A stretch of 64,000 nucleotides of DNA, from contig CAMVIB010000003.1 in the NCBI GenBank assembly GCA_947167455.1, positions 1-64,000 on the forward strand, written 5' to 3'. A model generated the notes under the pieces. The model had not been told where the DNA came from. It saw nothing but the letters and a program-made list of their open reading frames with translations, and made no database searches. A program made the position numbers and the translations under genes. The stretch comes from an uncultured Prevotellaceae bacterium (lineage in GTDB: Bacteria > Bacteroidota > Bacteroidia > Bacteroidales > Bacteroidaceae). Shown piece by piece: positions 33,462 to 43,324 of the stretch (positions are counted from its first letter, which is position 1; the number at the start of each line of letters is the position of its first letter).

Positions 33462-34187
33462 TTATTCTATTGTTGCTTTAGTGATTATCACGTCGGTCAG
33501 CGGGCGGTCGTCCTTGTCGGTGGGCATGGCCTGTATGGCCTTCACCACCTTCATGCCGTCGATGACGTGTCCGAAGACGGTGTATGTGCCGTCGAGGTGT
33601 GGCGAGCCGCCATACTGAAGGTAGTCGTTCCACATGTCGTAGGTCATCTCTATGCCTGCCTCCTCGAGGGCGGCGCGCTGCTTGCCGAGCGAGTTCTCGC
33701 CCCACGTGCGGCCATAGACGATGTAGAACTGCGAGCCGCTGCTGCGCTGCCCGGGGTTGACGTCGTCGCCCTCGCGCGCCGCTGCCACGGCGCCCCGCAC
33801 ATGGTAGAGCCACGGCAGGCGGAACTCAGGCTCGATGGTGTAGGACGGGCCGCCGTCGCCGAGGGGCTTGGTGCGTGGCGGCGAGACGATGGTGCTGTCG
33901 GTGGTGCCGGGTGCCGGGGCACCGTGGCGCACGCGGCTGTCGGGGTCGCCGCCCTGGATCATGAAGTCGCGGATGACGCGGTGGAAGAGCAGGCCGTCGT
34001 AGTAGCCCTCACGGCACAGGCGCACGAAGTTGTCGCGGTGGAGCGGCGTCTCATCGCTCAACTCAATGCGTATGGTGCCGGCGGTGGTCTCCAGGCGCAC
34101 ACGCTGGGGCTTGGGCTTGGCCACACAAGCTGCGGCCATGCAGACGAGTCCGAAAAGTGTGAGAAATATGCGTCTTTGTCCTTGCAT
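33462..34187 (-). CDS. Peptidyl-prolyl cis-trans isomerase (cyclophilin)
   Basis: RLETTAGTIRIELSDETPLHRDNFVRLCREGYYDGLLFHRVIRDFMIQGGDP. Confidence 0.95.
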   Translation of the reverse strand: MQGQRRIFLTLFGLVCMAAACVAKPKPQRVRLETTAGTIRIELSDETPLHRDNFVRLCREGYYDGLLFHRVIRDFMIQGGDPDSRVRHGAPAPGTTDSTIVSPPRTKPLGDGGPSYTIEPEFRLPWLYHVRGAVAAAREGDDVNPGQRSSGSQFYIVYGRTWGENSLGKQRAALEEAGIEMTYDMWNDYLQYGGSPHLDGTYTVFGHVIDGMKVVKAIQAMPTDKDDRPLTDVIITKATIE

Positions 34188-34192
34188 GGCGA

Positions 34193-34200
34193 CAAAGATA
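34193..34200 (-). promoter_or_regulatory. -7 box TATCTTTG for cyclophilin
   Basis: + strand caaagata, 5 nt from ATG 34187. Confidence 0.6.
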
Positions 34201-34204
34201 TACA

Positions 34205-34260
34205 AAAAAGACGAGACAAACAGCCTTTGCAGCCGTTTATCTCGTCTTTTTATCGTTTTT
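34205..34260 (-). terminator. Terminator downstream of giant protein gene
   Basis: aaaagacgaga ... tctcgtctttt with A/T tracts on both sides. Confidence 0.7.
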
Positions 34261-34281
34261 TATTGATTAAGGTGTGTTCTA

Positions 34282-37200
34282 CTAACGCAGCACTTTACGT
34301 GTCGTGCCGTCGGCGCGACGCTCGATGACGATGCCGCGATGCGATGATGTCACGCGGCGGCCGTCGAGGCTGTAGCGGGCTGTGGAGACGGCGCCGTCGC
34401 CCTCGCCGACGATGATGGTGCCGTCGAAGGCCACGCCTTCAATCAATGTCACCTCGCCACTCTCGTCGGTGAAGGCAGCGCGCGTCTTGACATTGTTGCT
34501 GCCGGCGGGCGGCGTGATATAGGCCGTGAAGGCATTGAGGGTCGAGCCACTGCCGCCAAGGCGCAGGCCGCCCTGGCCTCCGGCGCTGTTCAAGACGCTG
34601 TTGACGATGCCCCACTTGCCTTCCATGTCGAAGCCGGCAGTGAAGTTGGACGTCATCTGCCAGTCGGAGTACGAACCCGCAGGACCATAGCCAGCACCAT
34701 AGCCTGTTGAGGCAGCAACACTCTGCGCTGCGGCAGCCTCGACGGTGAAGGTGCCCGTCCATTTGGGTTGCTCAACGTCGGCAGAGAGGTGAAGCACGTA
34801 GGGCTGGTTGGCATTGATGGTGCCCGAGGTCACCTTGTCGAAATAGAGGGTGTAGCCGTCCCTGCTGTTGTAGGTCACGGCAGAGAGCTGAGCCACCCAG
34901 TCGCCGCCGCTGCTGGAGCGTGAGGTGAGTTCCTCGACATCTGTGCCGAAGGGCAGGGATATGGTGGAATAGCCGGCACGGAGGTTGCGGTTGAGCAGTA
35001 TCTTGTTGTACGCTCCGGCAACGATGGTTGAGGCATCGGCGGGCGAGAGCAGGAGCATGTCGTCGGGCTGATAGACCTCAATGTTGTAGGTCTGGCTCTT
35101 GGCGATGTAGTCGTCATTGCCGGCCTGGGCCAGGGTCAGCGTGGTGGTGCCTAATGCCTTGGCGGTGATGGTGACGACATCGGCGTCGAAGGCTATGTCG
35201 ATGATGTCGCCGTTGCCAACGGTGATGGTGAACCCGTTGTTGGCATCGACGCCCTTGACGGCGATGGCGGCAGTGCCGTCATACTCTATGCGTGCTGATG
35301 TTCCCGTGAAGTGGGTGTCGGGCGTGAAGGTGGGTGTCTGCTTGTTGAAGACCGAGAACAGGCGCGTCAGCGTGGCGGGCAGGTACTTGTAGTTGCCGGC
35401 CTGCGAGGCCGTGATGGTGATGTTGGAGCCGGTGCTGACGGCGGTGAGCGCGCCCGTTGCGGCATCCACGGTGATGGAGGCGGTGTTGGCCGAGGCATAG
35501 CTTACGGCGAGGCCGGCGCTGGACGTGGCGGTGTTGCCCGTGATGACGTTGCCCACCTGTATGCTGGTCTCCAGCGAGGCGTTGTCCCACGTCAGCGTCT
35601 GTGCGAGCTTGCTGATGGTGACGCTGAACTGCTGGCTGGCACCCTCGTACTTGTAGGTCTCGGCCTGCGTGACGGTGACGGTGGCCTCGCCTGCATTCAT
35701 GGCGGTGAGGGTGGCGGTGGCGGCGTCGAAGCTCAGGAGGCCTCCCTCGCGGTTCTGCGCCTCGTTGGTGTAGGTGATGTTCGAGTAAGCTGCGGAGAGC
35801 GCGCCGTGGCTGTCGTCATCGGTGAGCGTCACGGTGGCCGTGCCGTCCACGTCGAGGGCGGTCTGGCTGAGGGCTATGCCGACGTTGTTGGGCAGCTTCG
35901 CCACGGTGAAGTCGAAGCTCTGCCTCGTTTCGTGGTACTTCTGCGTCTTCTTCTGGTAGATGGTCAGGTGTGCCGTGCCCGCGTTGAGGCCCGTGACGGT
36001 GTTCTTCACCGGGTCGTAGGCGATGACGGCGGTGCCGTTGTTCACGTTGGAGGTCAGCGTGTGGCTGATGGTGTAGTAGAAGCCATCGTCGCTGCTGGCC
36101 GACGGCGTGGTGCTGCTCGTGCCGTTGAAGGCAAAGGCGTTGGCGATGGTGCCATCCACGGTGGTCTCAGTGGCGGTGTTCGTGCCGCGGGCGATGGAGG
36201 TGGAGTATTTCTGCGAGGTGGCCGTCAGCTTGATTTGCTGTGAGTAGAACAGGTCACCGATGGTGATGACGGCCTCCTCTGCGCCCAGCTGGTCGGGGTC
36301 GGGGGTGTAGGTGACGGTGAAGGTCTGTGTGCCATCGACGCCGCAGATGTAGGAGGTGTTATGAGCATTTTGGGCCATCTTGTTAATCTCCACGGGTATG
36401 GAGCTGATGCTGGGCACGAAGTGAGGATTGCTGCTCTGGATGTTGATGTTGCCGCCGTTGGTGCTGCTGTAGCTCACGGTGAAGGTGGCGCTGGCGGTCT
36501 GGTCGGTGTAGAGCGTGCCTAAGACCGTCTTGTTGGAAGAGGCAAGGACGTAGGTCTTGCGGGTGACCCTCACATTCCTATAATATCTTCTAAAATCTCC
36601 ACCGTTATCAAGGCGAATATATCTGATAGCTTCATCACCCAATGAATACGAGAATTCTTTATAACTACCATTATCGAGTTGTCCTACACCGATTTTTGCT
36701 ATATCATCCCAGTTGCTATTATTTGTGGAAGCCTTAATCGTCATATCACCAAGGGCAGCAAAAGAATTCTTGTTCGCTTCAAAATAAAGCACGTCGCCTG
36801 GGCCAGACATTGTTAATACTGTTCCTTCGCTCCAATTTCCTGTATATCTTTCCCATTCCTCATACAGCACATATCCCACTGCCTCGTCCGTGTTGTTCAC
36901 GCGGATGGAGAACTGGGCATAAGCAGCCTCATACTTGTACGTTTCTGCCTGGCTTATCTCATAGATGTCCGTACCGGCAGCGTTGCCGGCGGTGATGGTA
37001 CTGCCTGAGAGGGTGGTATAGGAGCCGCTGGTGCGGGTCACGGTGGGCGTGGTGTCCATGTTGGTGCGCGTGTAGGCCAGTGTGGCGGTGGCTCCGTACT
37101 TCAGCTTTATGTTCGTGGCAGCGGCTTCGTTCAGCGTCAGCGTGATGGCGTTGCTGCGCTTCGTGACGGTGATCTCGTAGGTCTCGCTCGCGTAGGCTGT

Positions 37201-39546
37201 ATATTTCGTAGTTGCGGGCTGCTTGAAGGTAATCTTTGCCGTGCCGGCATTCTTGGCAGTGATGATGCCGTCGGCGTAGGTGATGACGTCCGAGCCGTTG
37301 TTGACCGTGGAGGACAGCTGTGTGTCGGTGATGGTGGCCACGATGGCATCGGTGTTGTTCTGTCCGGTGATGGCGAGGGCGATGGTGCCGTCCACCTCTG
37401 CGGCCTGCCCGGGCAGTGAGATGGTCAGGGTGTTGGCCACCTTGGTGACGGTGACGTCGATGGTGAGCGTCTTGCCCTCGTGGGTGGCTGTGGCGGCCTG
37501 GGTGAAGGTGATGGTGGTGGAGCCTTCGCCCGTGGCGGTGATGGCGTTGGTGGTGGCGTCGTAGGTAGCCACGCCGGGTGTGCTGTAGGTGACGACGGTG
37601 TTGGCGTTGCCCGCGTCGGTGACGACGTCCGTCCACGTCTCGCCCACCTTCAAGGCCTTCGTCTCTTCGGCCAGGTCGAAGGTGTTGGCGTAGCGCGAGA
37701 CGGTGATGGTGTAGGTGGCGGTGTTGCCGTTGAGGAAGGCGTTGCCCGTCTGCGAGAGGGTCAGCTCCGTGGTGCCTGCCTCGACGCCGCTGATGGTGAG
37801 CGTGTTGTCCGTGCGCGTCCAGCTGACGATGCCCGTGTGCGAGGCCGTGATGCTGAAGGTCTCGTCCTCAGCCACGTTGGCCAGGCCGATGGTCGTCGTC
37901 GTGCCCACCTTGATGTCAGTGGCCGAGGCGTCGCCCCAGGCGGGGTTGAAGGTGGGCTGCTTCTTCTCGCCCACCGAGAACTCGCGCGTGATGGCGTCGG
38001 CGTTGTAGGTGTCGTCGGCAGCCACGCTGGCCGTGACGGTGCTCGTGCCGAGGCCCACGGCATGCACCGTGCCGTCGGCATCCACGGTGACGGCGCCGGT
38101 GTCGCTGGAGGTGTAGGTGATGTTCAGACCCTCATCCACGCCGTGCGCAGCCGAGGAGACGGTGGTGCCGTTGACGAGGTTCACGTCCAGCTCGGGGTCT
38201 GTCCACGTGAGGACGGGGTTCTTCTTGAACTTGGCATACAAGGTCTTGCTAACGGTGGAGCCGGGGGTGCTGTTGGTGAGCGTCACCGTGTAGGTGGCGC
38301 TGGTGGAGACGGGCTTGCCGCTGAAGTCCGCTGCCTCATACCAGCCGTTGAAGGTGCAGCCTTCGGCGGGCGTGGCGGTGTAGGTGGCGGTGGTGCTGGC
38401 GCTGGCCTGCTCGGGGTTGCCCTCCACGCTTGCTGCTACGGATGCTGTGGCTGTGCCGAATGTGGCATTGCTGGGTGTGGCAGTGGCAGAGAAGTTGAAC
38501 ACCGGGGCGAACCATGCCTTGAAGGTCGTTACTGTTGGTGATTCGGAAGTTTCTGAGCTGTAAGTGATGCTAGGATTGTATGTTAAATCGGTTGATACAA
38601 CATTACTAGCATTATAGCTACCAGTCCCCTTTATCCATCCCAGGAAACGGTAGCCCGTATTCACCGTGGCTTTATAATATGCTGTTTTGCTCGCATTCGA
38701 CGCCGTTGTGTTTGCCGTGTTTGTTGTGGCACTCGTAGAAGTAGCAGCATCGTATGAAGTAAACGAGACATACGCGCTACCGCCTGCAGAAGCCTGCGCT
38801 GTAGCCTGACCGTAATAGGTGGTGACGCCGGTGCCGCTGACGCTGAACGTCACGGTCTTGCCGTTCATGGTGAGGGTGACGGTTCCGGTGTGTGTGCCTA
38901 CGGCGGTGGGCTTGAAGATGACGGGGATGCTCTGCCCCTTGCCTGTGGCGCCTACGGTTGTGGCGGTGACGGAGAACAGCTCGTTGGTGCTTTTACCCGT
39001 CACCTGCTGGTAGTAGGTCGTGTTGTTGTAGTCAACGCTGGCATTCGACGTCTTGCTGCTGCCCTTGGTGACGTTGCCGAAGGAGAGGGAAGATGTGGAG
39101 GTGGAGAGGGTGGTGGCGCGGGTGACTTTGATATTACTGATATGTTTCACTAAAGTTGCACCTGTTGTGGTGTAAAAACGTATTTTGGCAATATCCATAT
39201 CTGCAGGATTAATATCTACAGTATAATTTTTATTGCTACTTGTAAAAGCCCTATCACCTGTATAATATATTTCCTTTTTTGTTCCATCTTTCTTTGTGGC
39301 TTCAATATGCATATAATCATAAGCGTCAATCCAAGTAAAAACCCATGCTCTATCATGATATGCATCAAATGTCAATCTACTGGCTGGACCTGATAATTCT
39401 AATTCGAATCCATTATCAATAGTTTTTAAATCATGATTGGCAGGTTCATTCAACACATAGCTTGTGTTATCCCCCCAAGCCCCCGCCTCTGTGCTCCAGG
39501 CGAGTGCTGCTATAATGATTATGAATATATGTTGTAGTTGTTTCAT
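34282..39546 (-). CDS. Giant secreted repeat protein (BIG2/Ig-like repeats, choice-of-anchor-D-like and InlB-B-like segments)
   Basis: 1754 aa; signal peptide MKQLQHIFIIIIAALAWSTEAGA; many VTVDADGTVHAVGLGTSTVTASVAADD-type repeats; C-term ARYSLDGRRVTSSHRGIVIERRADGTTRKVLR. Confidence 0.85.
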   Translation of the reverse strand: MKQLQHIFIIIIAALAWSTEAGAWGDNTSYVLNEPANHDLKTIDNGFELELSGPASRLTFDAYHDRAWVFTWIDAYDYMHIEATKKDGTKKEIYYTGDRAFTSSNKNYTVDINPADMDIAKIRFYTTTGATLVKHISNIKVTRATTLSTSTSSLSFGNVTKGSSKTSNASVDYNNTTYYQQVTGKSTNELFSVTATTVGATGKGQSIPVIFKPTAVGTHTGTVTLTMNGKTVTFSVSGTGVTTYYGQATAQASAGGSAYVSFTSYDAATSTSATTNTANTTASNASKTAYYKATVNTGYRFLGWIKGTGSYNASNVVSTDLTYNPSITYSSETSESPTVTTFKAWFAPVFNFSATATPSNATFGTATASVAASVEGNPEQASASTTATYTATPAEGCTFNGWYEAADFSGKPVSTSATYTVTLTNSTPGSTVSKTLYAKFKKNPVLTWTDPELDVNLVNGTTVSSAAHGVDEGLNITYTSSDTGAVTVDADGTVHAVGLGTSTVTASVAADDTYNADAITREFSVGEKKQPTFNPAWGDASATDIKVGTTTTIGLANVAEDETFSITASHTGIVSWTRTDNTLTISGVEAGTTELTLSQTGNAFLNGNTATYTITVSRYANTFDLAEETKALKVGETWTDVVTDAGNANTVVTYSTPGVATYDATTNAITATGEGSTTITFTQAATATHEGKTLTIDVTVTKVANTLTISLPGQAAEVDGTIALAITGQNNTDAIVATITDTQLSSTVNNGSDVITYADGIITAKNAGTAKITFKQPATTKYTAYASETYEITVTKRSNAITLTLNEAAATNIKLKYGATATLAYTRTNMDTTPTVTRTSGSYTTLSGSTITAGNAAGTDIYEISQAETYKYEAAYAQFSIRVNNTDEAVGYVLYEEWERYTGNWSEGTVLTMSGPGDVLYFEANKNSFAALGDMTIKASTNNSNWDDIAKIGVGQLDNGSYKEFSYSLGDEAIRYIRLDNGGDFRRYYRNVRVTRKTYVLASSNKTVLGTLYTDQTASATFTVSYSSTNGGNINIQSSNPHFVPSISSIPVEINKMAQNAHNTSYICGVDGTQTFTVTYTPDPDQLGAEEAVITIGDLFYSQQIKLTATSQKYSTSIARGTNTATETTVDGTIANAFAFNGTSSTTPSASSDDGFYYTISHTLTSNVNNGTAVIAYDPVKNTVTGLNAGTAHLTIYQKKTQKYHETRQSFDFTVAKLPNNVGIALSQTALDVDGTATVTLTDDDSHGALSAAYSNITYTNEAQNREGGLLSFDAATATLTAMNAGEATVTVTQAETYKYEGASQQFSVTISKLAQTLTWDNASLETSIQVGNVITGNTATSSAGLAVSYASANTASITVDAATGALTAVSTGSNITITASQAGNYKYLPATLTRLFSVFNKQTPTFTPDTHFTGTSARIEYDGTAAIAVKGVDANNGFTITVGNGDIIDIAFDADVVTITAKALGTTTLTLAQAGNDDYIAKSQTYNIEVYQPDDMLLLSPADASTIVAGAYNKILLNRNLRAGYSTISLPFGTDVEELTSRSSSGGDWVAQLSAVTYNSRDGYTLYFDKVTSGTINANQPYVLHLSADVEQPKWTGTFTVEAAAAQSVAASTGYGAGYGPAGSYSDWQMTSNFTAGFDMEGKWGIVNSVLNSAGGQGGLRLGGSGSTLNAFTAYITPPAGSNNVKTRAAFTDESGEVTLIEGVAFDGTIIVGEGDGAVSTARYSLDGRRVTSSHRGIVIERRADGTTRKVLR

Positions 39547-39573
39547 TGTCTTGTTGTGAATTGGTTTCTTGTG

Positions 39574-39755
39574 TCTTCCTAGTGGTCATAGGACTTCCTA
39601 GTGGTCATAGGACTTCCTTGTGGTCATAGGTCTTCCTGGTGGTTATAGGTCTTCCTAGTGGTCATAGGTCTTCCTAGTGGTCATAGGTCTTCCTTGTGGT
39701 CATAGGACTTCCTAGTGGTCATAGGTCTTCCTAGTGGTCATAGGACTTCCTAGTA
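39574..39755. repeat. 19-bp tandem array (cttcctagtggtcatagga)
   Basis: About 9-10 units. Confidence 0.95.
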
Positions 39756-39759
39756 GTTT

Positions 39760-40524
39760 TTATTCTTGCTTCTTAGAGTTATCTTTTGGGAATAGATGCT
39801 TGTTGGTTTGCCACCAGGAGTGCCATTGCTCCAGCTCGGCGGTGCTGCTGGCGAGTTGAGCGTTCAGTTCTGCGATGGTAGCTTGTTGCTGGTCGAGTAA
39901 TGCCTGTAGCTTGTCGATGTTGGCTTTGAGATCCTCTATTTCGTGGGCTTGCGCCTCGATGGTTTCGTTTTGTTCTTTCCTGCGTCCGAGGCGTGCAGCA
40001 GTCATGCGCTCGCTCATGCCGCCTTCCTCTATGAAGTGCTGCTCCATCTCTTTGAGGAAGTTTGTCATCATGACATCAACCTGTTTGCATAAGGTAAAGC
40101 CGAGGTTTGAAATTTCCTCATCAGTCATGCTTTCTATGCTGGCATTGTAATCGGGAAGGTCATTATGAGTTTGGGTGAATGACATCATCGCCTGGAATCG
40201 TGGATGACTCGCATCCCAGAACGTTATTTGTCTGGCAAGGATGTAGTCTTTGAAGTCTTCTTGTAGCTCCTGAATGCTTGCGCGAGCTACATTCAGCAGC
40301 TTGATTTCTGTTTTCGTCGAGGTGACTCCAGCAGTGAAGCCCTCGATGATATTCTGTTTGCCCGAACGTGCCGCCTGCACCATCTGGTCGATAGTGCGGT
40401 CTCCTCGCTGCAAGAATCGCTGTGTGAAGCGAAATGTCAGCTGGTAGAGGACTTCTGACTTCCGATAGAAAAAGAGGTCTTTCCAGTTCTCTTGCTTCCG
40501 AAGGAAATGCTTATGGTCTGGCAT
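39760..40524 (-). CDS. Four-helix-bundle (S23/IVS-type) protein with C-terminal coiled coil
   Basis: ENWKDLFFYRKSEVLYQLTFRFTQRFLQRGDRTIDQMVQAARSGKQNIIEGFTAGVTSTKTEIKLLNVARASIQELQEDF; coiled coil IEAQAHEIEDLKANIDKLQALLDQQQATIAELNAQL. Confidence 0.8.
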   Translation of the reverse strand: MPDHKHFLRKQENWKDLFFYRKSEVLYQLTFRFTQRFLQRGDRTIDQMVQAARSGKQNIIEGFTAGVTSTKTEIKLLNVARASIQELQEDFKDYILARQITFWDASHPRFQAMMSFTQTHNDLPDYNASIESMTDEEISNLGFTLCKQVDVMMTNFLKEMEQHFIEEGGMSERMTAARLGRRKEQNETIEAQAHEIEDLKANIDKLQALLDQQQATIAELNAQLASSTAELEQWHSWWQTNKHLFPKDNSKKQE

Positions 40525-40567
40525 ACTGTTTGGGGTTATGAGGTTGGGTTTTATGGTGAGCTGTGAT

Positions 40568-40739
40568 AGGAAGACCTAGGAAGACCTAGGGAGGCCTAGG
40601 AAGGCCTAGGAAAGCCTAGGAAAGCCTAGGGAGGCCTAGGAAAGCCTAGGGAGACCTAGGAAAACCTAGGAAAGCCTAGGGAGGCCTAGGAAGACCTAGG
40701 AAGGCCTAGGAAGGCCTAGGAAAGCCTAGGAAAGCCTAG
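40568..40739. repeat. 10-bp tandem array (aggaaagcct / aggaaggcct / agggaggcct)
   Basis: About 17 units; final unit contains the stop codon of the 40736 gene. Confidence 0.95.
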
Positions 40740-41542
40740 TCAAACTCTCCGCTGTGTTGCCCTTCCACGGTGGGTATTACCGTGCCGTTGACGGGGTCGG
40801 CGTTGAGGTCGAGGGTGTTGGTGGTGCCTCGTGCGAGGCTTATGGCGTTGCTGACAGGTATGATCTCTGTCACTTGACTGCCGAGGCGTGCCGTGGCGGC
40901 CACGGTGAGATCTCCGGCGGGGAAGTAGGCTGTCACCTCGGTGGAGGTGGTGGGCATGTCGTCCTCGGTGAGGAGTGTGAGGGTTCGCGAGCCTACGGTG
41001 AAGGCTATGTCCTTGTACTTGTCGGTGAATGCCGTGGTGAGGCGTATCACGAGTTGTGCGTTGGCGGGCTTGAGGAGCACGCGCACGGGTGTGACGGCTC
41101 CGGCCGCAACGTTGAATGATGCTGTTGCTCCGTCGGCATCCACTGAGGAGCCGGCGTAGAACGGCTTGCCGACGCCAGTGGCGGCGGCAGTGGCGAGGGT
41201 GCTGTTGCCCTGCACGCTGATGGTGTATGTGCCGGCGGGGAGTATTGCCTCCGCGTCGGCGATGGTGAGGGGTTGTTCGGCCACCTCGTCACCGTCGGCG
41301 GTGGTTCCGCTGACGGTGAAGAGGTAGTCGCTGATGTTCTCCAGGGTTTGCTCGGCACGTGTGGCGGTGGCGCCGCTTGCGCGCGCCACCACCTCAACGT
41401 ATGCCTCTGGCTCGGAGAGAGAGAGCACGATGCGCCCCGTGCCACCTCCGTCAGGGAGCTGGGTGTCATTCTGCTGGCACGATGCCAGCACTATGGTCAT
41501 TGCTGCCAGGATGGTGGCAAGGATGGGGTTCAGGTGCTTCAT
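40736..41542 (-). CDS. DUF4493-like surface lipoprotein
   Basis: Lipobox LASC; GRIVLSLSEPEAYVEVVARAS...ISDYLFTVSG; LPAGTYTISVQG. Confidence 0.7.
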   Translation of the reverse strand: MKHLNPILATILAAMTIVLASCQQNDTQLPDGGGTGRIVLSLSEPEAYVEVVARASGATATRAEQTLENISDYLFTVSGTTADGDEVAEQPLTIADAEAILPAGTYTISVQGNSTLATAAATGVGKPFYAGSSVDADGATASFNVAAGAVTPVRVLLKPANAQLVIRLTTAFTDKYKDIAFTVGSRTLTLLTEDDMPTTSTEVTAYFPAGDLTVAATARLGSQVTEIIPVSNAISLARGTTNTLDLNADPVNGTVIPTVEGQHSGEFD

Positions 41543-41561
41543 TGGGTTGAGTTATTAGGAA

Positions 41562-42329
41562 TTAGAGCTCTTTGCCTGTTGCGGCATCGAAGGTGTAGGT
41601 TGCCGATGTCCCCTCCGTGAAGGTGCCTTCGTAGGTGATGGTGAGGTTGATTAGGCCATTCTGATTTGTTGCCAGTGTGATGGTGTTTGCCGTTGCGGCT
41701 TCCAGGGCTGCGATGGGCTTAGTTACCGTCTTTTCGCCATCGGCAGCAGTGTAGTTGATGTTGAGGGTCAGTGCCTCGCCTACTGCGAAATATGCAGTGG
41801 TGGTAGTGGGTGTGGTGGGGAATATCACATTGCGTGAACCAGCAGTTATTGTCATCGAGTTGATGGTGATGTTGTCGAACGCCGAGGCGTTGATGGTGAG
41901 ACGAGCGTTCTTGGCCGTTCCGCAAGCCACGCTGGGTGTTGCCGTTCCGCCGGCAGTGACCTCGAAGGATTCAGATGTGCCAGTGTAGAAGGCATCGCCA
42001 AGACCGCCGTTTGCATCGAGGGCGGCAGCGAGGTCGGCATAGTTGGAGGCTGTGATGGTGTAGCCCGTTCCTGCACTGAATGGCGTTGTGGCCAGCTGTG
42101 CGGCGGTGCCGGAGAAGTTTGTCGTGCCGCCGCTGACGCTGACGGTCCATGTGGAGGCGTCGTCAACTGTCTGCACGGTACGTGTTGTCAGAGCGTCATC
42201 GTTTGTGACGTTGAGTGCGATGTAACCTTTTCCGGCTTCGTTGGGAGCGAGGTTCTGGTCTTCACTGACGCAAGCAGTGAGAGCGAAGGTGGCAGCTACT
42301 GCCACGGTGCTGAGGAATAACTTTTTCAT
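41562..42329 (-). CDS. DUF4493-like surface lipoprotein
   Basis: Lipobox LTAC-VSEDQNLAPNEAGKGYIALNV; TASNYADLAAALDANGGLGDAFYTGTSESFEVTAG. Confidence 0.72.
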   Translation of the reverse strand: MKKLFLSTVAVAATFALTACVSEDQNLAPNEAGKGYIALNVTNDDALTTRTVQTVDDASTWTVSVSGGTTNFSGTAAQLATTPFSAGTGYTITASNYADLAAALDANGGLGDAFYTGTSESFEVTAGGTATPSVACGTAKNARLTINASAFDNITINSMTITAGSRNVIFPTTPTTTTAYFAVGEALTLNINYTAADGEKTVTKPIAALEAATANTITLATNQNGLINLTITYEGTFTEGTSATYTFDAATGKEL

Positions 42330-42404
42330 GTTGTTGTGAATGGTTTGATGTTAATGTTTGTTGAATTATTGTATATATGGGGTTGATGTGCTGTCATGGG
42401 GAGT

Positions 42405-43211
42405 CTATTCGAGCACGATCTGCGTGGTAGCTCCCTCGGTGAATGTGTCATCGTATGTGATGGCGAGAACAGAAATGTTGCCTGTCGTGGGTTCCGTGCT
42501 GTTGAGTCGCACCGCGAGTCGTGTGAGGCGTCCTTTCCGCAGCGTCAGTGTGCGTGTGAGTCGCACTGTTCCGTCCCATCCTGCCGAAGCGGAAATGATG
42601 AGCGGCACTGTCACGGTGGCCGTAGCCGGGTCAACGTTGTAGTATGCCACCGCCGTCGTAGCGGGGAAGTCGCCCGGCGTGTTAGCCTGTGCCGGTGCGG
42701 CATTATCGTCGCTGAACTTCAGGGCGCGGCTGTCGTCTGTCGTCACGGCAAAGTCAGTGAAGTAGTCTGTGAAGGCCTCGTCGAAGCTGACGCACAGCCC
42801 CGTATTAGCCATGCTGCATGGCACGGTGACGTGCGTTGTCTGTCCTCCCACCACGGCAAAAGGCTCGGAGCTTCCGGCAAATCTGCGCTCTCCCCATCCT
42901 CCGTTGTTGCTCTCGGCAGCCGTCGCGGTGATATTCTCTGCCGTCACCACGTAGCCCTCTCCGAGGGGCTGTGTGCGGTCTGCCGCCGTGATGTCGGCAA
43001 AGCGTTTATACTGCCATACCGTGCCGTCGGCATCGGTGAGCGTCACGAGGAAGTCAGAGGCCTCGACATCGGTGAGCTGTCGTGGTGCGCGTGTGTCGAT
43101 CTCGACGCCCAAGGTGTCTGTGGCGAGTCCTATGGTGAATGAGCCTTGCCCCGTCTCCGGTGCCGGCACCTCATTGAAACATGCCATGAGCAGCAATGGC
43201 AGCATGAGCAT
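42405..43211 (-). CDS. DUF4493-like surface lipoprotein
   Basis: MLMLPLLLMACFNEVPAPETGQGSFTIGL; VEASDFLVTLTDADGTVWQYKRF; start chosen at internal Met of ORF 42405..43328. Confidence 0.68.
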   Translation of the reverse strand: MLMLPLLLMACFNEVPAPETGQGSFTIGLATDTLGVEIDTRAPRQLTDVEASDFLVTLTDADGTVWQYKRFADITAADRTQPLGEGYVVTAENITATAAESNNGGWGERRFAGSSEPFAVVGGQTTHVTVPCSMANTGLCVSFDEAFTDYFTDFAVTTDDSRALKFSDDNAAPAQANTPGDFPATTAVAYYNVDPATATVTVPLIISASAGWDGTVRLTRTLTLRKGRLTRLAVRLNSTEPTTGNISVLAITYDDTFTEGATTQIVLE

Positions 43212-43324
43212 AGCCCGTTGCAGCAGCCTCGGTGAGTGATGTGGGATATAGCCATGCCGACAGGCATTGCCGCCAGGATTTGCGGCTTGGCATCCCTTAT
43301 AGTTGTTTATGGTGGTAAGAGTTA

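Noticed and set aside
39760-40524. Possible diversity-generating retroelement (Avd-like four-helix bundle)
   Set aside because: No reverse transcriptase, template/variable repeat pair or C-type lectin target seen in the window.
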